The notes: generated by a model not told the origin, from the letters alone. DNA of 64,000 bases from Nocardioides oceani (GCF_030412965.1 NZ_JAUHJQ010000006.1:140290-204289); one strand, 5' to 3'; shown: positions 48,650 to 57,588, counted from the stretch's first letter. A program made the numbers and translations.

Positions 48650-50290
48650 GTGCGCATCCCACCGGCCGTCGCGGCCCGCCGCGAGGGCCCGGTCGTCTCG
48701 TGGGTGGCGGCGGTCGGGGTCGCCCTGCTGGCCCTCGCCCTGCGGCTGTGGAACCTCGGGGAGCCGCGGCAGTTCCAGTTCGACGAGACCTACTACGCCA
48801 AGGACGCCTGGTCGCTGGCCAACCACGGCTACGTCCGCGAGTACGTCGACGGCGCGGACGAGGACATCCTCGCCGGCACCACGCAGGGGCTGTGGGAGTC
48901 CGAGCCGTCGATGATCGTCCACCCCGAGGTCGGCAAGTGGCTGATCGCCCTGGGGGAGCGCGCGTTCGGCATGGACCCGTTCGGCTGGCGGATCGCGTCC
49001 GCGGTCGTCGGTGCGCTGATGGTCCTGGTGATGGTCCGGCTGGTGCGCCGGATGACCGGGTCGACGACCCTCGGCGTGGTCGCGGGCCTGCTGCTCTCCT
49101 TCGACGGGCTGCACTTCGTGCTGTCCCGCCTGGCGCTGCTCGACATCTTCCTCGCGTTCTTCACCCTCTGCGCCGTCGCGTGCGTGGTAGCCGACCGTGA
49201 CTGGTACCGCGCGCGCCTCGCGGCGCTGGCCCCCGACCCGGTGGTCCGCGGCTGGGGCCCGGTGCGGGGGCTGCTGTGGCGCCCCTGGCTGCTCGGGGCG
49301 GGTGTGTTCTTCGGGCTCGCGCTCGGCACCAAGTGGACGGCGGCGTACCCCCTCGCCGCCTTCGGCCTGCTGGTCTGGGCCTGGAGCGCCGGCGCCCGCC
49401 GGGCCCGCGGCGTACGTCGCGCGACGCTCCGCTCGGCGGTGGTCGACGGCCTGCCGGCGTTCGCCTGGATGGTGCTCGTCGCGCTGGTCGTGTACGTCGC
49501 GTCGTGGACCGGCTGGCTGGTGCACGCCGCGGAGTACGAGAAGAGCCTCTCCTCGACGCAGTACACCCAGTTCGAGGCCGAGCGGCCCTGCGACGCCGAC
49601 GGCAACGAGGCCAATGACGACGACTCCGGCGCGCGCTGGCCGACTGCGACCCAGCCCGACGCCTCGGGCGCCGGCGAGGTGGTCCAGTCGCTGCGGTCGC
49701 TGTGGAGCTACCACCAGGACCTGTTCACCTTCCACACCCACTACCTCAACTGCAGTGAGCACGACTACGCCTCCAAGCCGTCGGGCTGGCTGCTGATGAA
49801 CCGGCCCGTCGGGGTCGCCGCCGACACCGACATCCAGCCCGGCACGCGCGGCTGCGACGCCCCCGAGGGCAGCGACTGCCTGCGCCAGGTGCTGCTCATC
49901 GGCACCCCGGTGCTGTGGTGGGGCGGCGTCCTGGCCCTGCTGCTCGCCGTCGGCACCTGGCTCGGCGCCCGGGACTGGCGCGCTGGCGTCGCGGTCGTCG
50001 GCACGGCGTCGACGTGGCTGCCGTGGCTGCAGTACGACGACCGGCCGATCTTCCTGTTCTACGTCTCCCTGTCCTTGCCGTTCGTGGTCCTCGCGATCGT
50101 GCTCGCGATGGGCCGGATGATTGGGCCGTCCCGGGTGCCGACACCACGCCGGACCGCCGGCGTCGTCGTCTCCGGGTCCTTCCTCGTCCTAGTCGTCCTG
50201 AACTTCGCCTGGTTCTGGCCGATCTTCACCAACGGGCTGCTGACGCACGGGGAGTGGCTGGACCGGATCTGGTTCCAGCGGTGGATCTAG
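48650..50290 (+). CDS. Dolichyl-phosphate-mannose--protein mannosyltransferase (Pmt, GT39)
   Basis: The 546-residue membrane protein is a GT39 mannosyltransferase that moves mannose from polyprenyl-phosphate mannose to exported proteins. The catalytic acids lie in FQFDETYYAKDAWSLANHG after TM1. HPEVGKWLIALGERAFG, FDGLHFVLSRLALLDIFLAFF and LALGTKWTAAYPLAAF are family motifs. About ten helices follow, ending in the PMT_4TMC-like region (WLPWLQYDDRPIFLFYVSL). The GTG at 48650 is 6 nt after TAACCT (48638-48643). That -10 includes the TAA stop of murD2. Confidence 0.92.
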   Translation: MRIPPAVAARREGPVVSWVAAVGVALLALALRLWNLGEPRQFQFDETYYAKDAWSLANHGYVREYVDGADEDILAGTTQGLWESEPSMIVHPEVGKWLIALGERAFGMDPFGWRIASAVVGALMVLVMVRLVRRMTGSTTLGVVAGLLLSFDGLHFVLSRLALLDIFLAFFTLCAVACVVADRDWYRARLAALAPDPVVRGWGPVRGLLWRPWLLGAGVFFGLALGTKWTAAYPLAAFGLLVWAWSAGARRARGVRRATLRSAVVDGLPAFAWMVLVALVVYVASWTGWLVHAAEYEKSLSSTQYTQFEAERPCDADGNEANDDDSGARWPTATQPDASGAGEVVQSLRSLWSYHQDLFTFHTHYLNCSEHDYASKPSGWLLMNRPVGVAADTDIQPGTRGCDAPEGSDCLRQVLLIGTPVLWWGGVLALLLAVGTWLGARDWRAGVAVVGTASTWLPWLQYDDRPIFLFYVSLSLPFVVLAIVLAMGRMIGPSRVPTPRRTAGVVVSGSFLVLVVLNFAWFWPIFTNGLLTHGEWLDRIWFQRWI

Positions 50291-50340
50291 CCGGGTCGGC
50301 TCCGGGTGGCGTCCCGCTCATCCGGTGGGCCCGCTGGCCC

Positions 50341-50796
50341 TCAACGTTCCTGGTCCCGGCCGCCGTCCGCCTCGTCGGCGTCGCCCGCACACGCGTCCTG
50401 CATCTCCACGACCCACGTCTGGTCCGACATCCGGCGCAGGCCCAGCCGGGTGTGGGCCGTGCCGTCGGGCCGGAGGAGCCATGCCGTCCCCTCGTCCCCG
50501 GCCGTCTCGACGAGGGGCCCCTCCGTGGGCGGCCCGCCATCGCGGATGTCCGCGGGCGAGCCGGCGAACCGCGCGACCGCGTCCTCCGCGGTGGCAGCGC
50601 CGCCACCGGTGTCGACGTGGTCGAAGATCCCCGTGACCCGCTGGTCCGACGTGCAGGTGATGGCCGTGACGGACGGCTGCCCGGACGGCGGCGCCGACGC
50701 GGCGCCGGGGCGCTCGTCGGCTTGGTCACCACAGGCTGTCGCCAGGAGCGTCGTCGCGAGGAGCGCCACGCGGGCGAGGTGGTTCCGCCGGGTCAT
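50341..50796 (-). CDS. Putative lipoprotein (151 aa)
   Basis: The 151-residue protein has a clear lipoprotein signal (TRRNHLARVALLATTLLATAC, Cys near 22), a Pro/Ser linker, and a domain with two more Cys (ITCTSDQRV, MQDACAGD) that may form a disulfide. No family is recognised. A GGAGGA site precedes the ATG. It converges on the pmt gene and lies downstream of the MarR-like gene on the same strand. Confidence 0.78.
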   Translation of the reverse strand: MTRRNHLARVALLATTLLATACGDQADERPGAASAPPSGQPSVTAITCTSDQRVTGIFDHVDTGGGAATAEDAVARFAGSPADIRDGGPPTEGPLVETAGDEGTAWLLRPDGTAHTRLGLRRMSDQTWVVEMQDACAGDADEADGGRDQER

Positions 50797-50884
50797 CGGT
50801 CCTCCTCCGGGCCTGCTGCGGGCTGCGCGGTCCCCGGGGTGGACGTGCCCCGCGGTCCAGCGGTTCCGGTCGGGGAGGAGCGGT

Positions 50885-51340
50885 CTAGCCGCGTTGCGGC
50901 AGGTCGAGCGAGCGGACGACGAGGTCGTCGCGCTGGACGAACTTCGCCATCAGCCGCACGAACGTCTCCTTCTCCTCCAGCGTGAAGTCCTCGAGGCCGT
51001 CGAGGATGCGTCCGCGGCGCTCGTCGGCGGCGTCCTCCAGGAACTCCCGCGCCCGCTCGGTGAGCCGCACCAGCGCGAGCGACCCGCCCCCGGTGCGAGC
51101 GGCCAGCCCGCGCACGACGAGGTCGTCGACGTGGCGGCGGGTCTCGGCGGCGGGCAGCCGCAGCTGGGCGGTCAGGTCGGCCTCGCGCAGCCCGCCGAAG
51201 CGGTCGACCCGCATCAGGATGACCAGCGGCATCCGCCCCATGCCCGGCGAGAGCCGGCCCGCGGCCCGCGCGAGGTAGGCGTCGCCCTGCACGGCGTACT
51301 CCGACATGGCCTCGTGCAGCAGGTCCTCGACCCGGTCCAT
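50885..51340 (-). CDS. MarR-like winged-helix regulator
   Basis: The 151-residue protein has a winged-helix core (GLREADLTAQLRLPAAETRRHVDDLVVRGLAARTGGGSLALVRLTERAREFLEDA in segments) flanked by dimerisation helices, as in MarR/PadR-type regulators. The N-terminal helix (VEDLLHEAMSEYAVQGDAYL) also fits. A strong GGAGGAGG site precedes the ATG at 51340. It is divergent from the acyl-CoA synthetase gene across 158 bp, so control of that gene is plausible, perhaps with an acyl-CoA or aromatic effector. Confidence 0.8.
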   Translation of the reverse strand: MDRVEDLLHEAMSEYAVQGDAYLARAAGRLSPGMGRMPLVILMRVDRFGGLREADLTAQLRLPAAETRRHVDDLVVRGLAARTGGGSLALVRLTERAREFLEDAADERRGRILDGLEDFTLEEKETFVRLMAKFVQRDDLVVRSLDLPQRG

Positions 51341-51431
51341 CCCGACCTCCTCCCGACGCCCGGCGCGGCTCGGCCGCCCGGCGTCCCGTCAACGACCCTT
51401 CGTCGTCTCCGTCCCTGGGACATGACCGTAA

Positions 51432-51442
51432 CGCTCGTCACA
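51432..51442 (-). promoter_or_regulatory. TGTGACGAGYG motif, copy 3 (upstream of acyl-CoA synthetase)
   Basis: CGCTCGTCACA is the reverse complement of TGTGACGAGCG. It overlaps the -35 region of a promoter whose -10 is TACGGT (51460-51465). The wider CGTAA-N6-TCACA also resembles a CRP dyad. Confidence 0.4.
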
Positions 51443-51498
51443 TCGGCGCGCTGGTGCTCTACGGTTTCTGCAACCTGTTCCACCTCCAGGAGGCGCGG

Positions 51499-53169
51499 AT
51501 GAGCCAGCAGTTCAACCTCTCGACGGTGTTCCGGACGGTCGCCACGACAGTGCCCGAGCAGGAGGTGCTGGTCTGGCGGGACCGGCGCCTGACCTACCGC
51601 GAGCTCGACGCCCGCGCCGACGGCCTCGCCCACTTCCTGGTCGAGCAGGGCCTCGGCTGCCACGCCGAGCGGGACACGCTGGCCGGGCACGAGTCCGGGC
51701 AGGACCACGTCGGCCTGTACCTGCGCAACGGCAACGAGTACCTCGAGGGCATGCTCGGCAGCTACCGCGCCCGGGCCACCGCGATCAACGTCAACTACCG
51801 GTACGTCGAGGAGGAGCTGGCCTACCTGCTCACCGACGCCGCGGCGACCGCGCTGGTCTACCACGCCGAGTTCGCGCCCCGCGTCGCCGCGATCCGCGAG
51901 CGCCTGCCCCGGCTGCGGGTGCTGGTGCAGGTGGCCGACGAGTCCGGCAACGACCTGCTGCCCGGCGCCGTCGACTACGAGTCCGTGCTCGGCACGCCGG
52001 CCCCGGCGGCCGGAATGCCCGAGCCGTCGCCCGACGACCTGTTCGTGCTCTACACCGGCGGCACGACGGGGATGCCCAAGGGCGTGCTGTGGCGCCAGGA
52101 CGACATCTACGTCACGTCGATGGGCGGCACGCCGTTCGGCACGACCGAGCCCCACGCGTCGTACGACGCCATCGCGGAGGCCGCCCGGGCCGCCGGCGGC
52201 GGGATGACCCTGCTGATGGCGCTGCCCTTCATGCACGGGGCGGCGCAGTGGTCGACGTTCCACACCATCACCAACGGCGGGAAGATCGTGCTGCCGCACC
52301 ACGTCGACCATCTCGACGCCGCCGACGTGCTCAGCACCGCGATCCGTGAGAAGGCGGTCAGCATCCCCGTCGTCGGCGACGCCGTCGTGCGTCCGCTCAT
52401 CGACGAGATCGAGCGTGGTGACTACGACCTGTCCGGCCTTGCCGCGATCAACAACGGCAGCGCGCCGCTCACCCCCGCGGTGCGCGACCGGTTCCTCGAG
52501 CTGGCCCCGCACATGATCGTCATGGACGCCGCGGGCTCCTCGGAGACCGGGCTGCAGATGAGCTCCATGTCGCTCAAGGGCATGGGGGCCGACGCCGCGA
52601 CGTTCGCGCCGGTGCCGACGACGACGGTGGTCGACGACCTGTTCACCCGGGTGCTGGCGCCGGGGGAGGGCGGCGGCTGGCTGGCCCAGCGCGGTCGCGT
52701 GCCGCTCGGCTACCTCGGGGACGCGGCGAAGACGGCGCGGACCTTCCCGGTGATCGGCGGCGAGCGGTTCTCGATCCCCGGCGACCGGGCCGACCTGCTC
52801 GAGGACGGGCGGATCCGGCTGCTCGGCCGGGACGGGGTCACCATCAACTCCGGTGGGGAGAAGATCTTCGTCGAGGAGGTCGAGCGAGCGCTCGCCCACC
52901 ACCCGGCGGTCCGCGACGTGGTGGTCGTGGGCCGGCCCTCGGAGCGGTGGGGGAGCGAGCCGGTCGCGGTCGTCCAGCTCGCGGAGGGCGCGAGCGTCAC
53001 CGACGAGGAGCTGCTCGCCACGTGCGCCGAGCACGTCGCGCGCTACAAGGTCCCGCGCGCCGTGGTCCGCGTCGGCCTGGTCGAGCGCTCGCCGTCGGGG
53101 AAGGCCGACTACCGCTGGGCCAAGACCCAGGCGACGGCCCCTGGCCAGGCCCAGCCGGCACCCGCGTAA
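51499..53169 (+). CDS. AMP-dependent acyl-CoA synthetase (FadD-type)
   Basis: The 556-residue adenylate-forming enzyme activates a carboxylic acid to its acyl-CoA. It has the P-loop VLYTGGTTGMPKGVLW, ALPFMHGAAQW, INNGSAPLTPAV, the adenine motif MDAAGSSETGLQ, GDRADLLEDGRIRLLGRDGVTINSGGEKIFVEEVE in segments, and the catalytic Lys in SPSGKADYRW. Substrate class (fatty acid, steroid side chain or aromatic) is not decided. The ATG at 51499 has an AGGAGG site 6 bp upstream. Motifs in its promoter link it to the dehydrogenase and thiolase genes. Confidence 0.9.
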   Translation: MSQQFNLSTVFRTVATTVPEQEVLVWRDRRLTYRELDARADGLAHFLVEQGLGCHAERDTLAGHESGQDHVGLYLRNGNEYLEGMLGSYRARATAINVNYRYVEEELAYLLTDAAATALVYHAEFAPRVAAIRERLPRLRVLVQVADESGNDLLPGAVDYESVLGTPAPAAGMPEPSPDDLFVLYTGGTTGMPKGVLWRQDDIYVTSMGGTPFGTTEPHASYDAIAEAARAAGGGMTLLMALPFMHGAAQWSTFHTITNGGKIVLPHHVDHLDAADVLSTAIREKAVSIPVVGDAVVRPLIDEIERGDYDLSGLAAINNGSAPLTPAVRDRFLELAPHMIVMDAAGSSETGLQMSSMSLKGMGADAATFAPVPTTTVVDDLFTRVLAPGEGGGWLAQRGRVPLGYLGDAAKTARTFPVIGGERFSIPGDRADLLEDGRIRLLGRDGVTINSGGEKIFVEEVERALAHHPAVRDVVVVGRPSERWGSEPVAVVQLAEGASVTDEELLATCAEHVARYKVPRAVVRVGLVERSPSGKADYRWAKTQATAPGQAQPAPA

Positions 53170-53176
53170 GCGCTGC

Positions 53177-53195
53177 TTAGGGGAGCCTCTCCTTT
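53177..53195 (+). promoter_or_regulatory. DtxR/IdeR-like box upstream of dps
   Basis: TTAGGGGAGCCTCTCCTTT matches the IdeR consensus at 13 of 19 positions, keeping TTAGG, AGSCT and CCT. It lies just upstream of the dps -35. A second dyad, TCTGGA-N5-TCCAGA (53195-53211), spans the -35 itself and may be a separate stress operator. Confidence 0.5.
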
Positions 53196-53232
53196 CTGGA
53201 ACTGGTCCAGAAAAGCCGGTACGGTCGGTCCC

Positions 53233-53760
53233 ATGACCGATCTCCTGCACCCCGACCAGACCCACGTCGCGAAGCCGGCCTTCACCGCCTCCGAGCAGCT
53301 CGCCGCGCACCTGCAGCAGCTCAGCGTCGACCTGATCGAGCTGCACCTGCAGGGCAAGCAGGCGCACTGGAACGTCGTGGGGCTCAACTTCCGCGACCTT
53401 CACCTGCAGCTCGACGAGGTCGTCGACGCGGCTCGTGAGTTCTCCGACCAGGTCGCCGAGCGGATGCGCGCGCTGTACGTCGTGCCCGACGGCCGGTCCG
53501 CCGCCGTCGCCGAGCAGACCTCCCTCCCGCCGTTCCCGGCCGGCGAGGTCAACACCGCCGAGTGCGTCGACCTGATCACCACCGCGATCTACGGCGTCTC
53601 CGCGACGGCGCGGCGCATCCACGACGACGTGGACGCCGAGGACCCGACGACCGCGGACATCCTCCACGTCGTCATCGAGCGCCTCGAGCAGCTCGCCTGG
53701 ATGATCGACGCCGAGAACCGCGTCGCCAACCGGAGCCTGCCGCGGTCGATCCACCGCTGA
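53233..53760 (+). CDS. dps: Dps-family DNA-binding/iron-storage protein
   Basis: The 175-residue protein is a Dps ferritin-like protein that forms a 12-mer, oxidises Fe(II) with peroxide and protects DNA. Ferroxidase residues His45 (KQAHWNVVG), His57, Asp61, Asp72 and Glu76 (SDQVAERMRAL) line up exactly, offset by six, with E. coli Dps. The N-terminus is short and not very basic, so DNA binding is uncertain. The ATG at 53233 is 7 nt after TACGGT (53220-53225). Upstream are an IdeR-like box and a second dyad. The 3' end overlaps the convergent EamA gene by 89 bp. Confidence 0.95.
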   Translation: MTDLLHPDQTHVAKPAFTASEQLAAHLQQLSVDLIELHLQGKQAHWNVVGLNFRDLHLQLDEVVDAAREFSDQVAERMRALYVVPDGRSAAVAEQTSLPPFPAGEVNTAECVDLITTAIYGVSATARRIHDDVDAEDPTTADILHVVIERLEQLAWMIDAENRVANRSLPRSIHR

Positions 53761-54700
53761 CCCCGGCGGCTGTCGACGGTCCCCCCGTCGCGGCGCGGGC
53801 GCGGACGGCCGTGCCCGCGCAGGCGACGACCGCCAGCGCGCCGACCGCGGTCGCGGTGCCGACGTGCTCGCCCAGCAGCAGGGCGGACCAGGCCAGCGTG
53901 AGGACGGGCTGGACGAGCTGCACCTGGCTGACCTGGGCCATCGGCCCGAGCGCCAGGCCGCGGTACCACGCGACGAACCCCAGGAACATGCTCACCACGC
54001 CCAGGTAGGCGAACGCCGCCCACTGCGTCGGCGTCCCCGACGCGGGCTGCCGGTCCAGCGCCACCAGCGTCAGGACGGACATCACCGGGACGCTCAGGAC
54101 CAACGCCCACGAGACGGTCTGCCACGCGCCGAGCTCCCGGGCCAGCAGGCCGCCCTCCGCGTAGCCGAGGGCCGCCGCGACCACGGCTCCGAGCAGGAGC
54201 AGGTCGGCCCAGGTCGCCCGGCCGACGTGGCCGCTCGCGCCCGTCGCGAGGGTGGTGGTGACCAGGGCGCCGAGCGCCGCGACCGCCCAGAACCGCGCGG
54301 GCGGGCGCTCGCGCCCGCGCACCACCGCGGCGACGGCGGTCGCCGCGGGCAGCGCGGCGATCACCACGGCGCCGTGGCTGGCCGGCGTGGTCGTGAGGGC
54401 GTACGACGTCAGCAGCGGGAACCCGACCACGACCCCCAGCCCGACGACGAGCAGGCGCGGCCACTGCGTGCCTCGGGGCAGTCGCTGCCGGGTCAGCGCC
54501 AGTGCCGACCCGGCCAGCGCGGCCGCGACCAGGGCCCGGCCGGACCCCACGAGCAGCGGGGACATGCCGGCGACCGCGACCCGCGTCGACGGGACGGTGA
54601 AGGAGAAGGCCAGGACGCCGAGGAGGCCCCACGCCCACCCGGACCCGACGGTGGGTAGCGGTGTGAGCCATCGGTTAGTAGCGCTACTGTTGCTCGTCAT
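53672..54700 (-). CDS. EamA/DMT-family transporter divergent from the MocR regulator
   Basis: The 342-residue protein has ten hydrophobic helices in two EamA repeats (WGLLGVLAFSFTVPSTRVAVAG, ALGYAEGGLLARELGAWQTVSWAL, VQPVLTLAWSALLLGEHVG). The last 35 residues are Arg/Ser/Gly-rich and overlap dps; they may be a poorly conserved tail. The ATG at 54700 is 5 nt after TATCGT (minus strand), and it overlaps the ATG of the divergent MocR gene within one CATG. Metabolite export under MocR control is the natural inference. Confidence 0.82.
   Translation of the reverse strand: MTSNSSATNRWLTPLPTVGSGWAWGLLGVLAFSFTVPSTRVAVAGMSPLLVGSGRALVAAALAGSALALTRQRLPRGTQWPRLLVVGLGVVVGFPLLTSYALTTTPASHGAVVIAALPAATAVAAVVRGRERPPARFWAVAALGALVTTTLATGASGHVGRATWADLLLLGAVVAAALGYAEGGLLARELGAWQTVSWALVLSVPVMSVLTLVALDRQPASGTPTQWAAFAYLGVVSMFLGFVAWYRGLALGPMAQVSQVQLVQPVLTLAWSALLLGEHVGTATAVGALAVVACAGTAVRARAATGGPSTAAGVSGGSTAAGSGWRRGSRRRSSRRAARGAR
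54677..54688. promoter_or_regulatory. Palindromic operator AGTAGCGCTACT at the MocR/EamA divergent start
   Basis: AGTAGCGCTACT is a perfect 12-bp palindrome. Its right half overlaps the MocR gene's TACTGT -10 (54685-54690), and it lies within codons 5-8 of the EamA gene. Autoregulation by MocR together with control of EamA is likely. Confidence 0.5.
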
Positions 54701-56111
54701 GGCCGACGATAGCAGTGGGCGCATCGCTGCGGACCTGCGCTCCTGGGTCCGGTCCGCCGCGCCGGGCGCCCGCCTGCCCTCGACGCGAGAGCTGGTCGCG
54801 CGGCACCACGCGAGCCCGGTCACCGTGCAGGGGGCGCTCCGCGCACTCGTGGCCGAGGGCCTGGTCGAGAGCCGCCCCGGGGTGGGGACCTTCGTGCGCC
54901 CCCGCGTCGTCACCCGGCCCGTCGACTACGGCTGGCAGACCGCCGCGCTGCGCGGTGGGCGGGAGCCGGCGCCGGGGCCCGGCCCGCTGCGGGTCGCCGG
55001 TGCCGACGTCGTCGCGCTGCACTCCGGCTACCCGGACCCCGACCTCCTGCCGCAGCGGCTCGTGCGCGCGGCGCTGGCCCGGGCGTCCCGCGGTGAAGCG
55101 TCCGTCGCCCGACCGCCCGCCGCCGGCCTGTCCGGGCTGCGGACGTGGTTCGCCCAGGAGCTCGCGGCGGCCACGCCGGTGGGCGTCGCACCGGTGACCG
55201 CGCGGGACGTCGTGGTGGTCCCGGGGACGCAGAGCGGGCTCGGGTCGGTCCTCCGCGCCCTGGTCGGGCAGGGGCGCCCGCTGGTGGTGGAGTCGCCGAC
55301 GTACTGGGGGGCGATCCTCGCCGCGCGTCAGACCGGCGTGCGGCTCGTCCCCGTGCCGAGCGGCCCGGACGGGCCCGACCCCGAGCAGGTCGCCCGCGCC
55401 CTCGCGGAGACCGGGGCACGCGCCTTCTACGCGCAGCCCACCTACGCCAACCCGACCGGCGCACAGTGGTCCCCGGCCACGGCCCGCGCCGTGCTCGACG
55501 TGGTCCGCGAGGCGGGGGCGTTCCTCGTCGAGGACGACTGGGCGCACGACCTGGGCATCACGACCACGCCGACGCCGGTCGCGGCGCACGACGACGCCGG
55601 CCACGTCGTGCACCTGCGCTCGCTGACCAAGAGCGTCTCGACCGCCCTGCGCGTCGGCGCCGTCGTCGCGCGCGGGCCGGCACGCGACCGGGTCGCGGCG
55701 GACCAGGCGGCGGAGTCGATGTACGTCAGCGCCGTGCTGCAGTCGGCGGCCCTGGAGGTCGTCTCCCACCCCGGCCGGGCGAGGCACCTGCGCCAGCTGA
55801 GGGAGCAGCTCCGCTCCCGCCGCGACCTCCTCGTCTCGGCCCTGGCCGAGCACGCACCGCACGTGCACGTCCCGCACGTCCCGGCCGGGGGACTGGCGCT
55901 GTGGGCGCGGCTGCCCGACGGCACCGAGCTGCGGCGCCTGGTCGAGCGGTGCGAGCGGGACGGGCTCCTCCTCGCCGGCGGTGACGAGTGGTTCCCCGCC
56001 GAGCCGGCCGGCCCGTTCCTGCGCCTGGGCTTCGCGGGACCGGACCCGGCGTCGTTCCCGGCCGCGGCGCGGACCCTCGAGGCGGCGGTCGTGGAGGTCG
56101 GGCAGGGCTGA
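54699..56111 (+). CDS. MocR-family (GntR-HTH/aminotransferase) PLP-dependent regulator
   Basis: The 470-residue protein fuses an N-terminal GntR winged helix (IAADLRSWVRSAAPGARLPSTRELVARHHASPVTVQGALRAL in segments) to a class I aminotransferase-like domain. PLP would bind Lys311 in LRSLTKSVSTALRVG; FYAQPTYANPTGAQW and LVEDDWAHDLG are typical of the fold. MocR proteins sense PLP or an amino compound and usually control a neighbouring gene, here the divergent EamA transporter. The ATG at 54699 is 8 nt after TACTGT. Confidence 0.92.
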   Translation: MADDSSGRIAADLRSWVRSAAPGARLPSTRELVARHHASPVTVQGALRALVAEGLVESRPGVGTFVRPRVVTRPVDYGWQTAALRGGREPAPGPGPLRVAGADVVALHSGYPDPDLLPQRLVRAALARASRGEASVARPPAAGLSGLRTWFAQELAAATPVGVAPVTARDVVVVPGTQSGLGSVLRALVGQGRPLVVESPTYWGAILAARQTGVRLVPVPSGPDGPDPEQVARALAETGARAFYAQPTYANPTGAQWSPATARAVLDVVREAGAFLVEDDWAHDLGITTTPTPVAAHDDAGHVVHLRSLTKSVSTALRVGAVVARGPARDRVAADQAAESMYVSAVLQSAALEVVSHPGRARHLRQLREQLRSRRDLLVSALAEHAPHVHVPHVPAGGLALWARLPDGTELRRLVERCERDGLLLAGGDEWFPAEPAGPFLRLGFAGPDPASFPAAARTLEAAVVEVGQG

Positions 56112-56124
56112 CCGGACCGGCCGC

Positions 56125-57588
56125 TCAGGCCAGCTGCAGCTCGTCCCAGTCGACCTCGGCGGTCCGGGCCTGGTACTCCGCGACGAGGCCCGGCCAGTTC
56201 GTGGTGATCCGCGGCCCGTCGACGTACCAGCTGTTGCAGCCGGCCCAGGCGCTGGTGGCCAGCCGGGTCTGCATCTCGCGGTCGTAGGCGTCGGCGGCCG
56301 CGGGGGTCGGCTCGACGGTGCGCAGGCCGCGGTCGGCGAGCCGGCGGACGACCTGGGCGATCCAGCCGGCCTGGCCCTCCATCATGTTGATGATCGAGCT
56401 GCCGCCGAGGTTGGTGTTCGGCCCATAGATGCAGAAGAAGTTCGGGAAGCCCGGGACGGCGATCCCGAGGTGGGCGCGGGCGCCGTCGGCCCAGTGCTGG
56501 TGGAGGTCGACGCCGCCTCGGCCGGTCACCTTCATCGGCGCGAGGAACTCGGTGGCGGCGAAGCCGGTGCCCCAGATCAGCACGTCGGCCTCGTGCAGCC
56601 GCCCGTCGGCGGTGCGGACGCCGTGCGCCTCGAGGCCTACCACCTCCTCGGGGACGACCTCGACGTGGTCGCGGGCGAGCGCGGGGTACCACTGGTTGCT
56701 GAACAGCACCCGCTTGCAGCCGAGCGGGTAGTCCGGCACGAGCTTCCGGCGCAGGGCCGGGTCCTGGACGCGCGCCCGCAGGTGCGCCTTCCACGTCGCC
56801 CCGATGGCGGCCATCAGCGGCTTGGTGACCGGCGAGTCGCCGGCCAGTGCGCCGTTGAAGCGCTCGGTGAGCCAGAAGACCGCCCGGCGCTCGGCGCGCA
56901 GGGCCGCCGGGAACCGCTCGAAGAGCCGGTGGTGGTGCGGTTGGTACTCCTGGTCGGGCTTGGGCAGCACGTAGGGGGCCGAGCGCTGGAAGACCGTCAT
57001 CGACCCGACCCGGTCGACGATGCCGGGCACGAACTGCACGGCGCTGGCGCCGGTGCCGACGACGGCCACCCGCTTGCCGTCCAGCTCGACACCGTGGTCC
57101 CACTGCGCGGAGTGGAAGGCCGGCCCCGCGAAGTGGCCGGGGACCCGCGGCAGGGCGGGGTTGGACAGCTGCCCGACCGCGGAGACCAGCACCTCGGCCT
57201 CGTAGGTGTCACCTGCGGCGGTCTCGACGCGCCACGTCGCGCTCGCCTCGTCGTACGTCGCCGCGGTGACCTCCTGGTGCAGCCGCACCAGGTCGAGCAG
57301 GCCCTCCCCGCGGGCCGCGGACCGGAGGTACTCCAGGATCTCGGGCTGCGTGCCGTAGCGGCGGCTCCACCGCGGGTTCTGCGCCCACGACCACGAGTAG
57401 AGCGGCGAGGGGACGTCGCACGCGGCGCCCGGGTAGGTGTTGTCGCGCCACACCCCGCCCACGTCGCCGGCGCGCTCGAGCACCGTGATGTCGGTGATGC
57501 CCTGCTGGCGCAGCGCCCGCGCCGTCCCGAGCCCGCCGAAGCCGGCGCCGATGATCACCACGCGAGGTCCTTGCCGCTGCTGTGCCAT
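56125..57588 (-). CDS. Flavin-containing (Baeyer-Villiger-type) monooxygenase
   Basis: The 487-residue protein has the FAD motif VVIIGAGFGGLGTARAL at the start, and GGVWRDNTYPGAACDVPS. The Baeyer-Villiger fingerprint FxGxxxHxxxW is seen in FAGPAFHSAQWD. The NADPH motif VAVVGTGASAVQFVPGI follows. It would oxidise a ketone, aldehyde or related compound; the substrate is unknown. The ATG at 57588 follows a purine-rich GATGAGGAC. It is divergent from the AraC-type gene and converges on MocR with a 13-bp gap. Confidence 0.92.
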   Translation of the reverse strand: MAQQRQGPRVVIIGAGFGGLGTARALRQQGITDITVLERAGDVGGVWRDNTYPGAACDVPSPLYSWSWAQNPRWSRRYGTQPEILEYLRSAARGEGLLDLVRLHQEVTAATYDEASATWRVETAAGDTYEAEVLVSAVGQLSNPALPRVPGHFAGPAFHSAQWDHGVELDGKRVAVVGTGASAVQFVPGIVDRVGSMTVFQRSAPYVLPKPDQEYQPHHHRLFERFPAALRAERRAVFWLTERFNGALAGDSPVTKPLMAAIGATWKAHLRARVQDPALRRKLVPDYPLGCKRVLFSNQWYPALARDHVEVVPEEVVGLEAHGVRTADGRLHEADVLIWGTGFAATEFLAPMKVTGRGGVDLHQHWADGARAHLGIAVPGFPNFFCIYGPNTNLGGSSIINMMEGQAGWIAQVVRRLADRGLRTVEPTPAAADAYDREMQTRLATSAWAGCNSWYVDGPRITTNWPGLVAEYQARTAEVDWDELQLA

